Source of the DNA: Geosiphon pyriformis
Lineage: Eukaryota; Glomeromycota; Glomeromycetes; Archaeosporales; Geosiphonaceae
Length of the DNA: 64,000 bases
NCBI GenBank assembly: GCA_016748015.1
Contig: JAAOMT010000708.1
Span: 332,051-396,050, forward strand
Direction: 5' to 3'
Positions within the stretch are counted from its first letter, which is position 1; the number at the start of each line of letters is the position of its first letter. Positions 20,262 to 32,409 of this stretch are shown here, piece by piece. Both the position numbers and the translations under genes were made by a program. The notes beneath the pieces are model-generated. The model did not search any database, was not told the DNA's origin, and saw only the letters and a list, made by a program, of their open reading frames with translations.

Positions 20262-20324
20262 TTTGGTGCTTCCTGTGAGGTATAATCCTACAGAAAACCA
20301 GCACCAACTACACTCATCCCAAAA

Positions 20325-22295
20325 GTGGCAGAATCAAAAAGTATAGGAGCAAACCATTTAGGATTCGCAAAATCCTTATTTTAACATTACTGTTAACACT
20401 TAGGATTAAACCAAAATCATATATTAGCAAAATCAGCCTTTGATTTTTATGTCAATGAGAGAATTGCATATTTGTTAGGAACACCAGTAAATACTGAATC
20501 AGCAAGAGAAACTTTTTACCATGAATTAATCCAAAACACCAGCCTACCAACAAATTATAATTTTACATTCATCATTACTGAGATTAATAAAAAAATTAAA
20601 CATCACACACAACAAAGATATCCAATCACTTATGCTAGTAAAGGCAAAGAAAAATTACAAATACTAGCAGTGACACCAAAACAAATACAACCACTCACTT
20701 GAAAGAAAACCAGAGTTGAATCACCAACAAATTCATCATACTACTATACACCTGGAAGTGCCATCAACATCACATCAACAGGTGTGTTCACATTACACAT
20801 GACATCAATCTTTGGACAATTTCTATTTCAGAGTAAACAAAAGAAAGAAGATCTTTTAGGACCATACAGCATGTATTTTGAAAAATTTAAGTCCCGATCA
20901 CCAATGCCATCAGGACTTCGATCTCCACCACTCCAACCAGATTTCAGAACCACGAGTCCCTGAAAAATAATGAAATCGGAAGAAGAACAAGAAAAAAAGG
21001 AAGAAGAATCTGAAGATCAAAAATTTACTTACCAGAATCTGATCTCAGAGAACCCGAACATTAAAACTCCAAATTTTCAGACTTAGTAAAATCTAAATTT
21101 AGAAAATCCAGAAATTGAAACTCTGAATTTTCAAACACAGCCAAATCAGAATGACCGAAACCCCAACTTAATTAATCAACAAAACTTACCTCTTGGAATC
21201 ATTATTAATTAGCCACTAGCCAAACCCATATAACAGCCACCCCAACAACCACTTCAACAAATTCATCAGCTGTCTGTATCGCAACAACAACAACAAATGG
21301 CATATGTACCAATCATAAAGCTCGATAAATTCACTGGCAAAGAAGATGACACCCAAGTCTGGCTGAATGATGTAGCTAAAGCAATTACAGCCAATAACTG
21401 GGATGATGATAGAGCCATGCAAGCAATCCTCTATTTTCTTCAAGACATTGCCAATGCATGGTACCAAAGTCTTACCACCAAACCCCAAAATTTTAATGAA
21501 TTCAAAACCGAATTCTTGAGGTATTTTAGTAATAATAATAGCATCAACAAGTTAACCAACACCTTCACCACAATCAAACAAGAGAAAACTGAAGCAGTTA
21601 CCACTTACTTGCGACAGTTCTACAGGAATCTATGCCAAATTCAAGCAATCCAAGCTGACTATTTTACAGCACCACAAATTCTAAACCAGTTTATCTGTGG
21701 GTTGTGTAGTAGCATCCTCCAATGCATACACCCAATACACCCACAAACTCTCCAGAACACAATTACCAATGCATGAGATTTCGAAGCAGCTAAACTAGAA
21801 GCCAATTATGCTCAAACTGTAAATCTGGTCATAAATGGATTATCTGAATTGAATTCCAAATTGAAACAATTCAGTGATTCAATTAATCAGAAATTGAAAA
21901 GATACTTAGCTAACAATTGCACAATATATCAACCACCACAATGACACAATAATTCTGGAAACACAGATTGTTTTCAGAATCAGTCACATCCAACATCCTT
22001 GACCAATCAACAGTGGCAGCAGGAAACACGTATTTGCCACTATTGTGGTAGACAAGAACATTTGCAATTTGAATGTCAAAAAAGAATAAGTGACCAGAGA
22101 TCAGTTAATCAGTATTGAAACTTTGATTGCCGACTACAAACTCAGAATTACATCAGTAATCAATCAAACCCAGCTCTATATCAACAAGATTACTTACCTA
22201 TGATGCAGCTGATATATCAAACACCAATGACGCAGCAATTATACTTACCTTCAGTCTATCAGCCTCCAACAGCAATTTATCAACTGCAGTTCTAA
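20325..22295 (+). pseudogene. gag: E4 Gag, broken
   Basis: Frame opens at GTG in AAAAGTGGCAGAATC, like E1, E2 and E8. The N-terminal part is broken by stops around 20381 and 20399, then reads INKKIKHHTQQRYPITYAS. An acidic/Asn-rich linker follows, then the gag domain at 21297-21776 (VWLNDVAKAITANNWDD, FTTIKQEKTEAVTTYL). The knuckle near 22033 is intact: CHYCGRQEHLQFEC. The tail is Gln/Pro/Tyr-rich. A TAA at 22293-22295, about 70 residues after the knuckle, is where I place the end, by analogy with the E1 UAG. Protease continues in frame. Confidence 0.87.
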
Positions 22296-23160
22296 CCCAA
22301 TTATCAGCTGCAGTCTCAGGTAAATTATCCATTCCAACAACATCAAACACTGCCACAGAACTTACCTCAAAACAGAACTCAAAGACCAAGATTAACACAG
22401 CAAAGCTGGAGATCATTGATGGCAGTCCATTAACTGATCCCCAGTTCCATAGCACAACTATCAAGATCTCGACCATGGAATTCAGGCACTGGATATGCCC
22501 AAAACCCAAATTCCCAAAACTATTTAAGTTTTCTGGTTACCCCAAAAAACGCCCCACCCAATAATCCGGAAACCAACCAAAAACAATCACTCACCAACAA
22601 CATACCTTCAGCCACCATCACTAACAACGAATCATTAGCAGTGATCTTTCCATTTGAACTTGAAGAAATTATACCAGTCCCATTATTCAGTGGAGCCACT
22701 CTTAACACCAAACCAATCACCACTATGTACACTGATGCCAAAATCAATAGCCACTTCATCAAACTGATTCTAAATAGTGGATCAGCTGGCAGCATTATTA
22801 CAAAGCAACTCATGAACCAATTAGGTCACTAAGTTGATCACGCTGCCAGTGCCAGAATCATAACTGCTGATGGAACAACCAAAACTCCCATTGGTGAGAT
22901 TGATGACTTCCCTATAGAAGTTAACGGCATCATTGTATCAATCAAAGTATTAGTCATAGAAGCCACCCAATACCAAGCACTTGTTAGTAATGATTAGTTA
23001 TCTAAAACCAACACATTGCTTGATTGGAATATGCAGGAGCTTCAAATCAGCCAGAATGGATAATACACACATGTACCAGCCATGTATGGCCACTTTATAA
23101 CCACCAACTTGACAGCACCACTCATAGAGTTCAAAGAAAAAAAAAAATCTACCTGAGAAA
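22296..23160 (+). pseudogene. E4 aspartic protease
   Basis: A spacer rich in Gln and Asn leads to AVIFPFELEEIIPV and the active site LNSGSAGSII (about 22765-22800). The catalytic Asp is Asn here, a GAT-to-AAT change, so this protease is dead. The second lobe reads VLVIEATQYQALVSND with a stop in place of Trp. The frame is shared with gag and the downstream dUTPase. The end is arbitrary, placed at a TGA before the cysteine region. Confidence 0.86.
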
Positions 23161-24810
23161 CTTATCAAGTATTCTGGGCTAACAAAGAACACAACAAGCT
23201 ACTGCCAGTACCTTTGTGGGACAACAATAACAGGAAAGAAAAGAAAAGAGAAGAACTTATCTGGAACACTGACCAAAACTGAGAAACCTATAATGATCAG
23301 AATGAATTATCAACAATCTGGAAATGGGAAGAGAATAAAATAAAAGAAAAAGAGAAAGAGAAAAAAAAAAATTCTATACCAACCCCTATTCACCCTACAT
23401 ATACATACACAACACCACAATCAAGCTATCATTGTCCAAAACTCATATGTGTCAATTGTGACAAGAAATTGTTGTCAATGGGCGCATGTTATGGCGACAA
23501 TGAGAAATACTCAACAGTAACCAAATTCTATTGCCACATGTGTGTCATAAAACACTTTGGATGTCCAAAACAAAAAGGGAAATGGGACAATAAATCATGC
23601 TTGGCTTGTGGTGAAACTCTTCTGGATGAAAGAAAGTGAAACGACATTCCTGGGCAAAGAGGAACGTGTGACAAATTGTGTCAATACATGATTCTTATAA
23701 GTGACTGGGTAAGAAAAAAAATGTCCATAGACACTGCCTGAAGATGAGCTGTCAAATGTCTAGACAGATGTTCACACGATAATGATGAAATCTGGTAAAT
23801 AGCACTTGCCAAAATCGAAGGAGCAATCCCAGAAGAAATAAAAACAATCAAAGACAACTCACCTGAACCCATAGAACTTGACTGAAATTCAGAACCAGTC
23901 ATAAATCTACTAGATCCAAAACAATTTCATAAATACTACCAGAAATTAGCACCCACTAGAAAGGAATAAGAGCAATGGTTGGAAGAAATCAATACTTGAC
24001 TATGTGACTATTGTTTAATTCTCTGTGACTTCCAATATTGTAATGAGTGTGACCTTATTTACAATTCACCACCACGCATGATCTACACAATTCCAAAGGA
24101 AAAAGAACCAATCAGCAGCTGCACATTGGAATTGGAATCAGTTTCCAATCCTGATTTAAACTCCGACAACAATGATGACGAAAATAATGATTCCAGTTCT
24201 GTTCAAAATGGCAATAACAATAACAACAATTCCAACTCAGATTCAAACTCCAATTCAAATTACGAACAATATATTGTGCTCTCTAATCTCACCAAAGAGC
24301 AGAAACTAAAATGTATTATGCCAGAACACATGCATGATACCAATGCAGGGTTTGATCTAAAATATCCAAAAAAAGATTCCATCAAATTAGAACCATATTC
24401 GTGCACTTGTATTGATCTGAAAATAGCACTGGAAATTCTAACAACAACAATGGTTCAACTAGCATCCAAGAGTAGTTTAGTGAAAAAAAGAATTAACATT
24501 AGAGAAGAAATAATTGATGCAGGATATGTAGGAAATATTATTGCTATGCTACAAAATGATTCAGAAAAGGCATATACCATAGATCCAAATGAAAAGATAA
24601 CACAGGCAATATTCCTACCTCTGGTGAAAATAGCTCAATTAGTGTCAGTAAGAAACAAGAAGGAATTAGGGATTACAGCTAGAGGGATATAGGGATTTAG
24701 ATCAATGAGTAGAATAGATATACCAGTCAATATAGCAAAGAAAGAAATTGTTGACAAAAGAGAAATTATCTCAACCCATCAAGCAATTTTCATTCCACCA
24801 TATGACTAGT
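23161..24810 (+). pseudogene. E4 Cys-cluster domain and dUTPase
   Basis: A charged Lys/Glu-rich stretch (23330-23370) leads to the cysteine clusters: CVNCDKKLLSMGAC, CHMC, CLACGETLLDE, TCDKLCQY and CDYCLILCDFQYCNEC. Their spacing matches E1 and E2. A Ser/Asn-rich spacer (24160-24260) precedes the dUTPase at 24300-24700: NAGFDLKYP, LASKSSLVKKR, EIIDAGYVGN, KITQAIFLPL, and RGI-stop-GFRSMS. Motif 2 Arg is Lys and motif 5 carries a stop, so it is inactive. The motif 3 Asp is kept. Confidence 0.88.
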
Positions 24811-24812
24811 AT

Positions 24813-26542
24813 ATGTTAGCCATAAAAAAAGAAGTAAAGAATCAAGCTCAATTGTTTAAAGCAGAAGCCACCATTTGTGAATCAGAAGAGATTGGACTCA
24901 CCAATCTCTATATCTCAGCCAACAGCCCCAAAAATATTAAAATTCCCATTCATAACACAACTAGAAACATCATTAAAATACCAAAGGAAACTATCATTGG
25001 ATATTTAACCACTGAAGTTGAGGATCAACCACCAAACCACATTTCAGATTTTCCACAACTGTATAGATATGTGGACATCACATCACAAATCATCTACAGA
25101 CAAAGTAAATGCTATCTGCTTCAACCAGAACAATTGGAACAGATAAACATGAAAAATTTAGACTCACTCCAACAGATGCAACTAAAGATGTTACTCAGCA
25201 ACTTTAATGACATTTTTGCTAGTAAAAATAAATTTGGCCACACCAACATCATCCAGCATCAAATCAAAACTGGAGATGCAATGCCAATTAAACAAAGAGC
25301 ATACAGAATACCACCAGCTAGCCATAAAATCATTCATCAAGAAATCAATCAGATGCTTAACAATAGGCTAATTCAGCCATCAATGAGTTCATGGTTGTCA
25401 TTAGTGGTACTAGTCCAGAAGAAGAATGGAAAAATTTGCTTTTGTATAAATTACCAGAAATTAAATAGAGTAACCAAAAGAGACAGCTACCCAACTCTAA
25501 AGATTCAAGAACTATTCAACGCTTTTGGAGAAAACAAATGGTTCTCAACATTGGATCTAGATAGTGACTACTGGCAAGTAGCCATGGATCCAGCTGACAA
25601 AAAAAAGACCACATTTACAACAAGAGAAAAGAATTTCAAATTTGAAGTCATGCCATTTGGCTTGATGAACATTCCAACAACATTCCAACAGCTCATGAAA
25701 ATTGTATATACTGGATTACTATGGAAATCAGTAGTCATATACTTAGACAACACCAATATATTCTCAAAAACATTTAATGATCATCTGCATCACCTCTAGC
25801 AGGTGTTTAAAAGACTAAGAAAAGCCAGATTGAAACTAAATGCAACAAAGTGTTTCTTTGGAAAAACTGAACTCAAGTTTTTGGAACATGTTGTAAGCAA
25901 AAATAGTATCAAAACAAATCCAGATAAGATTGCAATAATAAAAAACTTTTTAGTACCAACAAACTTGCCAGAACTAAGGGCATTTTTGGGATTCGTAGAC
26001 TATTATCACCACTTCATCAAGAACTTTTCCAAACTAGCTCAGCCACTTCACCAGCTACAAACTAAGAATGTAAAATATGATGGACTAAAGCTTAACAAAA
26101 AGCATTCGACACATTGAGAAAAAAGCTTATTCAAGCTTCAGTATTAATGTATTCAAACCACAGCAAACCATTTATCATCACTACGGATGCATCAGGTCAA
26201 GCATTGGGAGCAGTACTATCACAAAAAGGACCAGATGGAAGAAAAAATCCAGTAGCTTATGCCAGTAGAAGCTTAAGTCCAGCTGAAAAAAACTATGGAA
26301 CTCCAGCACTGGAACACTTAGCAATCTATTGGGCAGTTATAAAATGGAGAAAATACTTGAGCCAAAAGTTTGAAATATACACGGATTACAAGGAACTGAC
26401 TTCAATTCAGAAACAAAAATTTGCAAACAATTGCCATGCCAGATGAAAAATAGAACTTTCACCATTTAACTATACAGTACATTATAAAAAAGGAAAAAAT
26501 AATGGAAATGCTGACGGATTGTCATGAATGAGACAAATCTAA
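24813..26542 (+). pseudogene. E4 linker, reverse transcriptase and RNase H
   Basis: 24813-25799 is an unbroken 328-codon frame: the beta-rich linker (GLTNLYISANSPKNIKIPIH), the pre-RT motif NFNDIFASKNKFGHTN and RT. RT shows FSTLDLDSDYWQVAMD and MPFGLMNIPTTFQQL, with the catalytic box changed to YLDN. A one-base deletion near 26075 shifts the frame. RNase H then reads TTDASGQALGAVLSQ, ALEHLAIYWAV and IYTDYKELTS, and ends at TAA 26540-26542 after MRQI. It is the best-preserved RNase H in the window. Confidence 0.92.
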
Positions 26543-27949
26543 AAACATTTCAACCCAAAAATATAATAAAAAATAAATATACAAAAATACCAACAATTAC
26601 AACATTATATAAAGACTCAATTGTTCAAGGAGAAATTATCTCAAAAAGAACAAAGAAACATAAAACAACAATCCAAATATTTTATCAATCATCAAAATAT
26701 ACTTTACCAGAAAAACAAAAAAAATTCAGATCAACCAACCAGAGTAATTACAGAACCAGAGAAAGAGACAATATTATTTAATATGCATTCAGATCCAACA
26801 ACAGGGCATTTTTACAAAAAAGCAATTATGGAAAGAACCAGAAAAAGATACTATTGGCCAGCAATATATCCAAATATTATCCAATATGTGCAAAATTGTG
26901 ATGCTTGTCAGAGAAGAAAAAAAGCAAGACCAAGTGAACCATTAAGACCAATCAAAGTGGGACAACCATTCGATTGCATTGAAATTGACTTAGTCAGACC
27001 ATTAACAATTACCAGCAGAGGCAACAGATATATCACAATAGCCATAGACTATCTCACCAAATGGCCAGAAGCAAAAGCCATTCAAAGAGCAGATGCAGAA
27101 TCCATTGCCGAATTCATTCATCAAGATTTGATTTGTTGATATAGATGTCTAAAAGAACTATTATCAGATCAAGAAACTCACTTTGTAAACAGAACACTGG
27201 CAGAATTAAGTCAAAGATTTGGAATTAAAAGACCATTATTATCACCATATCATCCACAAACCAATAGACTAGTTGAAAGATTCAATAAAACATTGTGTGA
27301 AGCAATTGCCAAAATCAGTCAAAAAAACCAAGACAAATGGGATTTGTTCATACCATTAGTATTATTTGCTTATCAGACAATGAAGCAAGATACTACACAA
27401 GCAACACCATTTGAACTAGTATATGATAGAACAGCAACATTACCAGTTGAGATAAAAGTCAATACATATCCAACTGAACCAATAACAGAAGATAATTTTC
27501 AAGAAACATTGTTGAGAAAAACATATGACTTAATGGAAACACTAGAAGACAGACAACAAAAAGCAGCTAACAACATACAAAAGTCACAAGAGAAACAAAA
27601 AGAGAGACATAATAACCAACTACCAAACAAACCAGTTAAATTCAAGATTGGAGACAAAGTACTTTTACATTGTACTAAAGCAGAAAAACAATGGAGTGGA
27701 AAATTTGACCCCAAATGGGACAGACCATTTCACATTGAAGAAATTTTTGGAAATGGAGCTTACAAATTAAGATGAAACAACAAAATTTTAGCCAAAGCAG
27801 CACATGGTAATTGATTGAAACAATATTACCAGATAGTATCATCATCTACCAATAACATTCCACAACTAGGAGTACAAAGAATACTAGTTCAACCAGATGA
27901 GATTCCACGAAATCTGGAACCAATCATAGTTATTGAACCAAACACATAA
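26543..27949 (+). pseudogene. E4 integrase
   Basis: Same frame as RNase H. Zinc region: MHSDPTTGHFYKKA then QNCDACQRRKKARP. The DDE core is complete in sequence: IEIDLVRPL, AIDYLTKWPEAKAI, LLSDQETHF and NRLVERFNKTL. Stops lie at 27137 (DLIC-stop), 27773 and 27812. The C-terminal SH3-like part (KFKIGDKVLLHCTKAEKQW, KWDRPFHIEEIFGNG) ends PIIVIEPNT-stop at 27949. Of the plus-strand copies this is the least damaged integrase. Confidence 0.9.
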
Positions 27950-27987
27950 AATCAAACAATCAGAAAGTATATAAAGACACAGTATAC

Positions 27988-28644
27988 ATGACAAAAGCAA
28001 TCAAGAAAATGGAAATACCAGATTATATTCACACTATAGCTCAACAACTGTTTCAGGCCTTAAGTTAACAACAGTTAGACATGGAAATTATCATTAACAA
28101 CCAAACAATTTGCTATTGAAACACTAAAAAAAAGACAAAGAACACACCATATTAGCGGGTACCAAAAAATGATAAAAACTGGTCAGATAACATAATAGAA
28201 AAAGTAAAGAACATATTTGGGAAAATACTTATTATAGCACCAACAGAAGAACTTACAAAAAAGAATTAGAAGCAATGGACAGAACAACTTCCAATATCAT
28301 ACTGTTACTACCAGTTAGGTCGAAAGTTGAATATTCAGGAGTTGTATATCAACAAATTCAAGAGAATATTTAACCAAGACATAATACAACAAATTGAAGA
28401 ATTTATTGGAAAGAAAACAAATTCAACACTACATGTTAGAACAATATACTGACTACACAACATATTTTGAAACTATTCAGAAATACTGTTACACTCTGAC
28501 ATGGAAATCATAACCATTAACCAATGGAGAAGAATAAACAATACACAAGTAAAAAACATGAGAAACAGAGTCAAACAAACAATACTTGAAAAAAAAGTAT
28601 TAGAATTAATTCAAAACAAAGATTTTGACAGAGCTCAATATTAA
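27988..28644 (+). pseudogene. E4 ORF3 homologue
   Basis: ATG 27988 to TAA 28642 in one frame, 218 codons with about six stops. Shared landmarks with the other copies: IAQQLFQAL, MEIIINNQTI, YCYYQLGRKLNIQELY, IIQQIEEFIGKK, NNTQVKNMRNRVKQTIL, and the end DFDRAQY. No known domain, signal peptide or hydrophobic segment. It follows integrase after 38 bases and is followed directly by the purine tract and the LTR. Confidence 0.82.
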
Positions 28645-28658
28645 AAAGGAGGAGATAA

Positions 28659-29480
28659 TATTACTCATAGAAAAAGAAAACAAATATAGAAAAATAGAAG
28701 ACCAATAGGAGAATAGTAGTTAGCACGTGAGCACATTGCTCAGCAATGTGGAGCAATGTCAGAAATCACAGCATATCACTCAACAATGTGGAGCAATGTT
28801 AAGAAAATACAGCACATTGCTTGAGAAATTATAGCACATTGCTTGGGAATATGAGCAATTTTATAAAACCCAAATTATGTATATATAGTGGTAGCATTAG
28901 AAGTAAAAAAGACAGACCTCTTAGTTTAGATTTGATCTAAGCAACCTTTTATTTACAAATATCAATAAATAATTATTTATCATCTTAATCTACTTTCTAC
29001 TATCAACATGAAATGTTGATAGTAAGTGATACTTAACCACACGAGAACAATAGCTCTTGATTACAGCTATTGATGGGATACTAACTTACAATTGCTTTTA
29101 TTTATTTCTTTATTTTTTTCTTTTATTTTCTTTGTTTTGTCATTTTGTTGGTTTTACTAAACTGATTAAAAATTAAGTGCTGAGTTATTAACGTCAAGGA
29201 TAGTCTGGTAAAAGACTCCAAAGGAAGGGTATAGAAATTGAGAATTTAAGGATAGCTTACTAGAAGGACATTTCTGTCAAGATTACCAGCCACCATGCTG
29301 AGAAAGAAATTTGATAGAATTGCTATTCTGGGAGGCTATGGAAAAGACAACACTTGAATCTCTGTTCATTATACAAAGGACTCTACAAAAAATTTTCAGA
29401 TATCAACACCAAAATACCAACCCAGCACCAAGTTACAGATTTGTTATTTGACTTGAGACCCCCAATAATCATCTGTAACA
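28659..29480 (+). repeat. E4 3' LTR
   Basis: Preceded by the purine tract AAAAAGGAGGAGA (28643-28655). Starts TATTACTCATAG and ends CATCTGTAACA. It has the same U3 array as the 5' LTR, and hairpin 1 is perfect with a different loop (29001-29021). The flanking four bases are CTGG on the left of the element (19435-19438) and CCAG on the right (29481-29484). Confidence 0.92.
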
Positions 29481-30198
29481 CCAGATTAAAACTCAACTCC
29501 AATAAATGCTTCTTTGAAAAAACTGAGTTAAAGTTTTTAGGACATATAATTGGCAAAGATGAAGTTAAACCCAATCCAGATAAGATCTGAAAAGTCAAGG
29601 ATTTTCCAGCTCCAATCAACCTCAGAGAATTATGAGAATTTCTAGGATTGACAGGCTATTATTATCAATTTGTCAAAGGTTTCTTGAACATTGCAAAACC
29701 ACTCCATCATTTGTTGTCCAAATATGTACCATACTTGTGGAAGGAAGATCAACAGAAAGTATTTGACTATCTTAAGCAGTGTTTGATCACATCTCCCATT
29801 CTGATTTACTCAGATTTTACTAAATAGTTTATTGTCGCTACAAACATCTTGAAAAATGCTCTAGAAGCAGTATTATCTCAGATAGGACCAGACAATAGAG
29901 AACATCCAGTTGTCTACACCAGTCGTAGCATGAGCCCAGCAGAAAAAAATTATAGCACAACAGATTTGGAATGCCTCACCATTTATTGGGCCATACAGAC
30001 TTGAAAACATTACCTTAGTCAACCATTTGACTTATATACTGATCATAAAGGACTTATTTGGTTACTCAATAATCCACAATTAAAAGGAAAATATGTGAGA
30101 TGGAGTACTTATCTGTAACAATTTCCACTCAAAGTCTATTACAAGAAAGAATCCAAGAACACCAATGCCAACAGTTTGTCGAGGATGTCACAAACCTA
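29481..30198 (+). pseudogene. E5 RT 3' part and RNase H
   Basis: RT thumb/connection: RLKLNSNKCFFEKTELKFLGHIIG, then stops in PDKI-stop and LREL-stop, and LGLTGYYYQFVKGFLNIAKPL. RNase H: ATNILKNALEAVLSQIGPD (catalytic Asp lost), TTDLECLTIYWAI and LYTDHKGLIWLL. It ends in the SLSRMSQT region near 30198, like the RMRQ end of the others. The apparent ORF 29354-29590 is a chance fusion of LTR sequence with this RT and not a gene. Confidence 0.85.
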
Positions 30199-31577
30199 AT
30201 TTCAAACCCATGAACACACTCACTTATCAATGACTACATTAGTACTTATTGACACTACGTTTCAAGGAGATACTATCTTAACAAAAATAAAGTATCATAT
30301 GAAAACAAGCCCAAAATTATTTTATTCAAGACAACCAACTATATCAATGAGAACGTTGAAACTGCTCCACCTCACAATGAGTTATAAAGAACAGTGAAAA
30401 GAAAACTATATTACATAATATGCATTTTGATCTAACCACAAAACACTTTAACAAGGATGCTACCCTCAAAAGAACACTAAATTTATATTATTGGCCAACA
30501 ATATACAAAAACATTTTCGAATACATGCTCAATTGTAACACATGTTAGTGAAAAGGAGGAGCAAGATCAAGAGAACCACTTCAACCCAATCCAGTTGGAA
30601 ATTCATTTGATAGAATTGGGATCAATTTGGTTGGACCTCTCTCAATTACATCCCAAAGAAATCACTATATTACTGTAGCTGTAGACTATCTTACAAAATG
30701 GCCAGAAGCCAGAGCAATCCAAGTGGCCAATGCCAAAACAGTAGCCAAATTTGTGCATCAAGACTTAATTTGCCAACATGGATGCCTGAAAGAATTATTA
30801 TCTGATTAGGGAACACATTTTGTTAATAATATGCTAACTGAACTAAGCTAATAGTTTGGAATAAAACAACCCTTATTGTCACCATACCACCCACAAATGA
30901 ACAGACTGGTAGAACAATTTAACTGAACACTGTGTGAAGCACTAGCAAAAATAAGTCATAAAAACAAACAAGAATGGAACTTATTCATACCTTCTGTACT
31001 CTTTGCATACCAAACATTGAAACAAAATACAACTCAGTTCACATCCTTCAAACTAGTCTATGGAAGAAAAGCTACATTATTGATTGAACAAGTGATACTA
31101 TCATACCCAACAAAAACAATCAATGAAAAAAATTTTGAAGCTACCTTATCCTGAAGAACGTACCAGCTAATGAAAACGTTGAAAGGCAATCAAAAAACAG
31201 CAGCTGACAATATTAGTCACACTCAAGAATGACAAAAAGAAAGACATAATAACTGTCTACCAGAACAACCAATGGAATTCAAGATTGGAGACCAGATACT
31301 GTTACATCATACAAAAGTGGAGAAACAGTGGAGTAGAAAGTTTGACCCAAAGTGGGACAGTCTATTCCACATATACAAAGCATTAGGAAATGGAGCTTAC
31401 AAATTACAATTGGAAAACAGGATTTTAAAGAAAATAGCACATGGAAATTGGTTAAAAATTTATCATGCAAAACAAGAATTATCGTCATCAGTACTTCAAC
31501 TAGGAACACAAATTTCATTAATCAGACTAGAAGATATATCACAAGATCTGGAACCAATTATTGTCATCAAAACATAG
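30199..31577 (+). pseudogene. E5 integrase
   Basis: The first part (30199-30420) is broken by frame changes. From 30420: NMHFDLTTKHFNKDA and LNCNTC give remnants of the zinc region. INLVGPLSIT, AVDYLTKWPEARAIQ, LLSD-stop-GTHF and NRLVEQFN cover the DDE core. The last open piece (31272-31577) is the C-terminal domain, EFKIGDQILLHHTKVEKQW to PIIVIKT-stop. Frame 0 throughout from about 30430. Confidence 0.85.
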
Positions 31578-31589
31578 ACAACATACAGC

Positions 31590-32395
31590 AAATTAAAGTG
31601 GGGAATTTAAATATATATAGCATCCAAAAAGCAGCAAGAAACAATAGAAATTTCAACATAGATCTTTTAGATCAAATTTTAAAATTATCTAAACAATTAT
31701 TTGAAACAATTCAAAAATTGACATCTCAAATAGAAATTATAATTGATAGAAAAAAAATAAGATATAGAGATAAGGAGAAAAAAGGGATGGGCAAAAGTTC
31801 AACTAGAATTAACCATTCCCATTCCTACACCCTGCCCAAAAAAAGAATTTTACAAAAAAGAATTAATTTGTCTCGGGCGGGACTTGAAGAAAGTGTGGAG
31901 GAATGAGAATTATTTTATAAAAGAAGATACTTGGTCCCCAAGCTAGAAGAAATAAAAGAAGTTTTAGCTTGTGGGACCAAACTCCCCAAAACAGGGGAGT
32001 GGACACCTGACAATGCCCAGGAATAGAAAAAAAGACTTCCTCCAGCATATTAGTTCTACAAAATTGGTGAACAACTAAATTTGAAAACACTATATGGAAA
32101 CCTCAGCCAGAAAACTTTCAACAAAGAAGCAATGCAACAAGTAGAAAAATTTGTAGGAAGAAGCAACCTGACCCTATACTACAAAGCAGCATACTGATTA
32201 TATGCTGCTTTCCAACATTGTCCAAATGTATTGTTGTATGGATCTATAAAAATGATAACAGTTAACAACATAGAACAAATTACTAATCGACAGTTTGAAG
32301 ACTTACAAAAAACAATACTTGATGCAACCATTGAATATTACATAAACAAAGACATAGAAACAGATACATACAATTTCATAGGAGCTTAATACTAA
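31590..32395 (+). pseudogene. E5 ORF3 homologue, longer variant
   Basis: One frame (that of 31352 and 32393) runs to TAA 32393-32395 with about six stops at Trp, Gln or Tyr positions. It is about 265 codons, longer than in E3a and E4: an extra Lys/Ser-rich and then acidic segment (31760-32020) lies between LFETIQKLTSQIEIIID and the aromatic motif YxFYKIGEQLNLKTLY. Then come MQQVEKFVGRSN, TNRQFEDLQKTIL and a degraded RAQY end. The start is unclear; no ATG precedes NIDLLDQI in this frame. Confidence 0.75.
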
Positions 32396-32409
32396 AAGAA
32401 GAGGGATAA

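Larger units (their letters stand above)
19439..29480 (+). mobile_element. E4: complete Ty3-type LTR retrotransposon nested in E5
   Basis: Both LTRs are present (19439-20261 and 28659-29480), with gag, protease, Cys-cluster, dUTPase, RT, RNase H, integrase and ORF3 between. From 20325 to about 26075 everything is in one frame; one base is then lost and the frame shifts, continuing to 27949. About forty in-frame stops make it non-autonomous. In the first roughly 255 bases of the two LTRs I count 17 differences, all transitions. Flanking E5 RT sequence is continuous across it. Confidence 0.95.

Noticed and set aside
29354-29590. A 78-residue ORF as a gene
   Set aside because: Its first 42 codons are LTR sequence of E4 and the rest is the RT of E5; it exists only because of the insertion junction.
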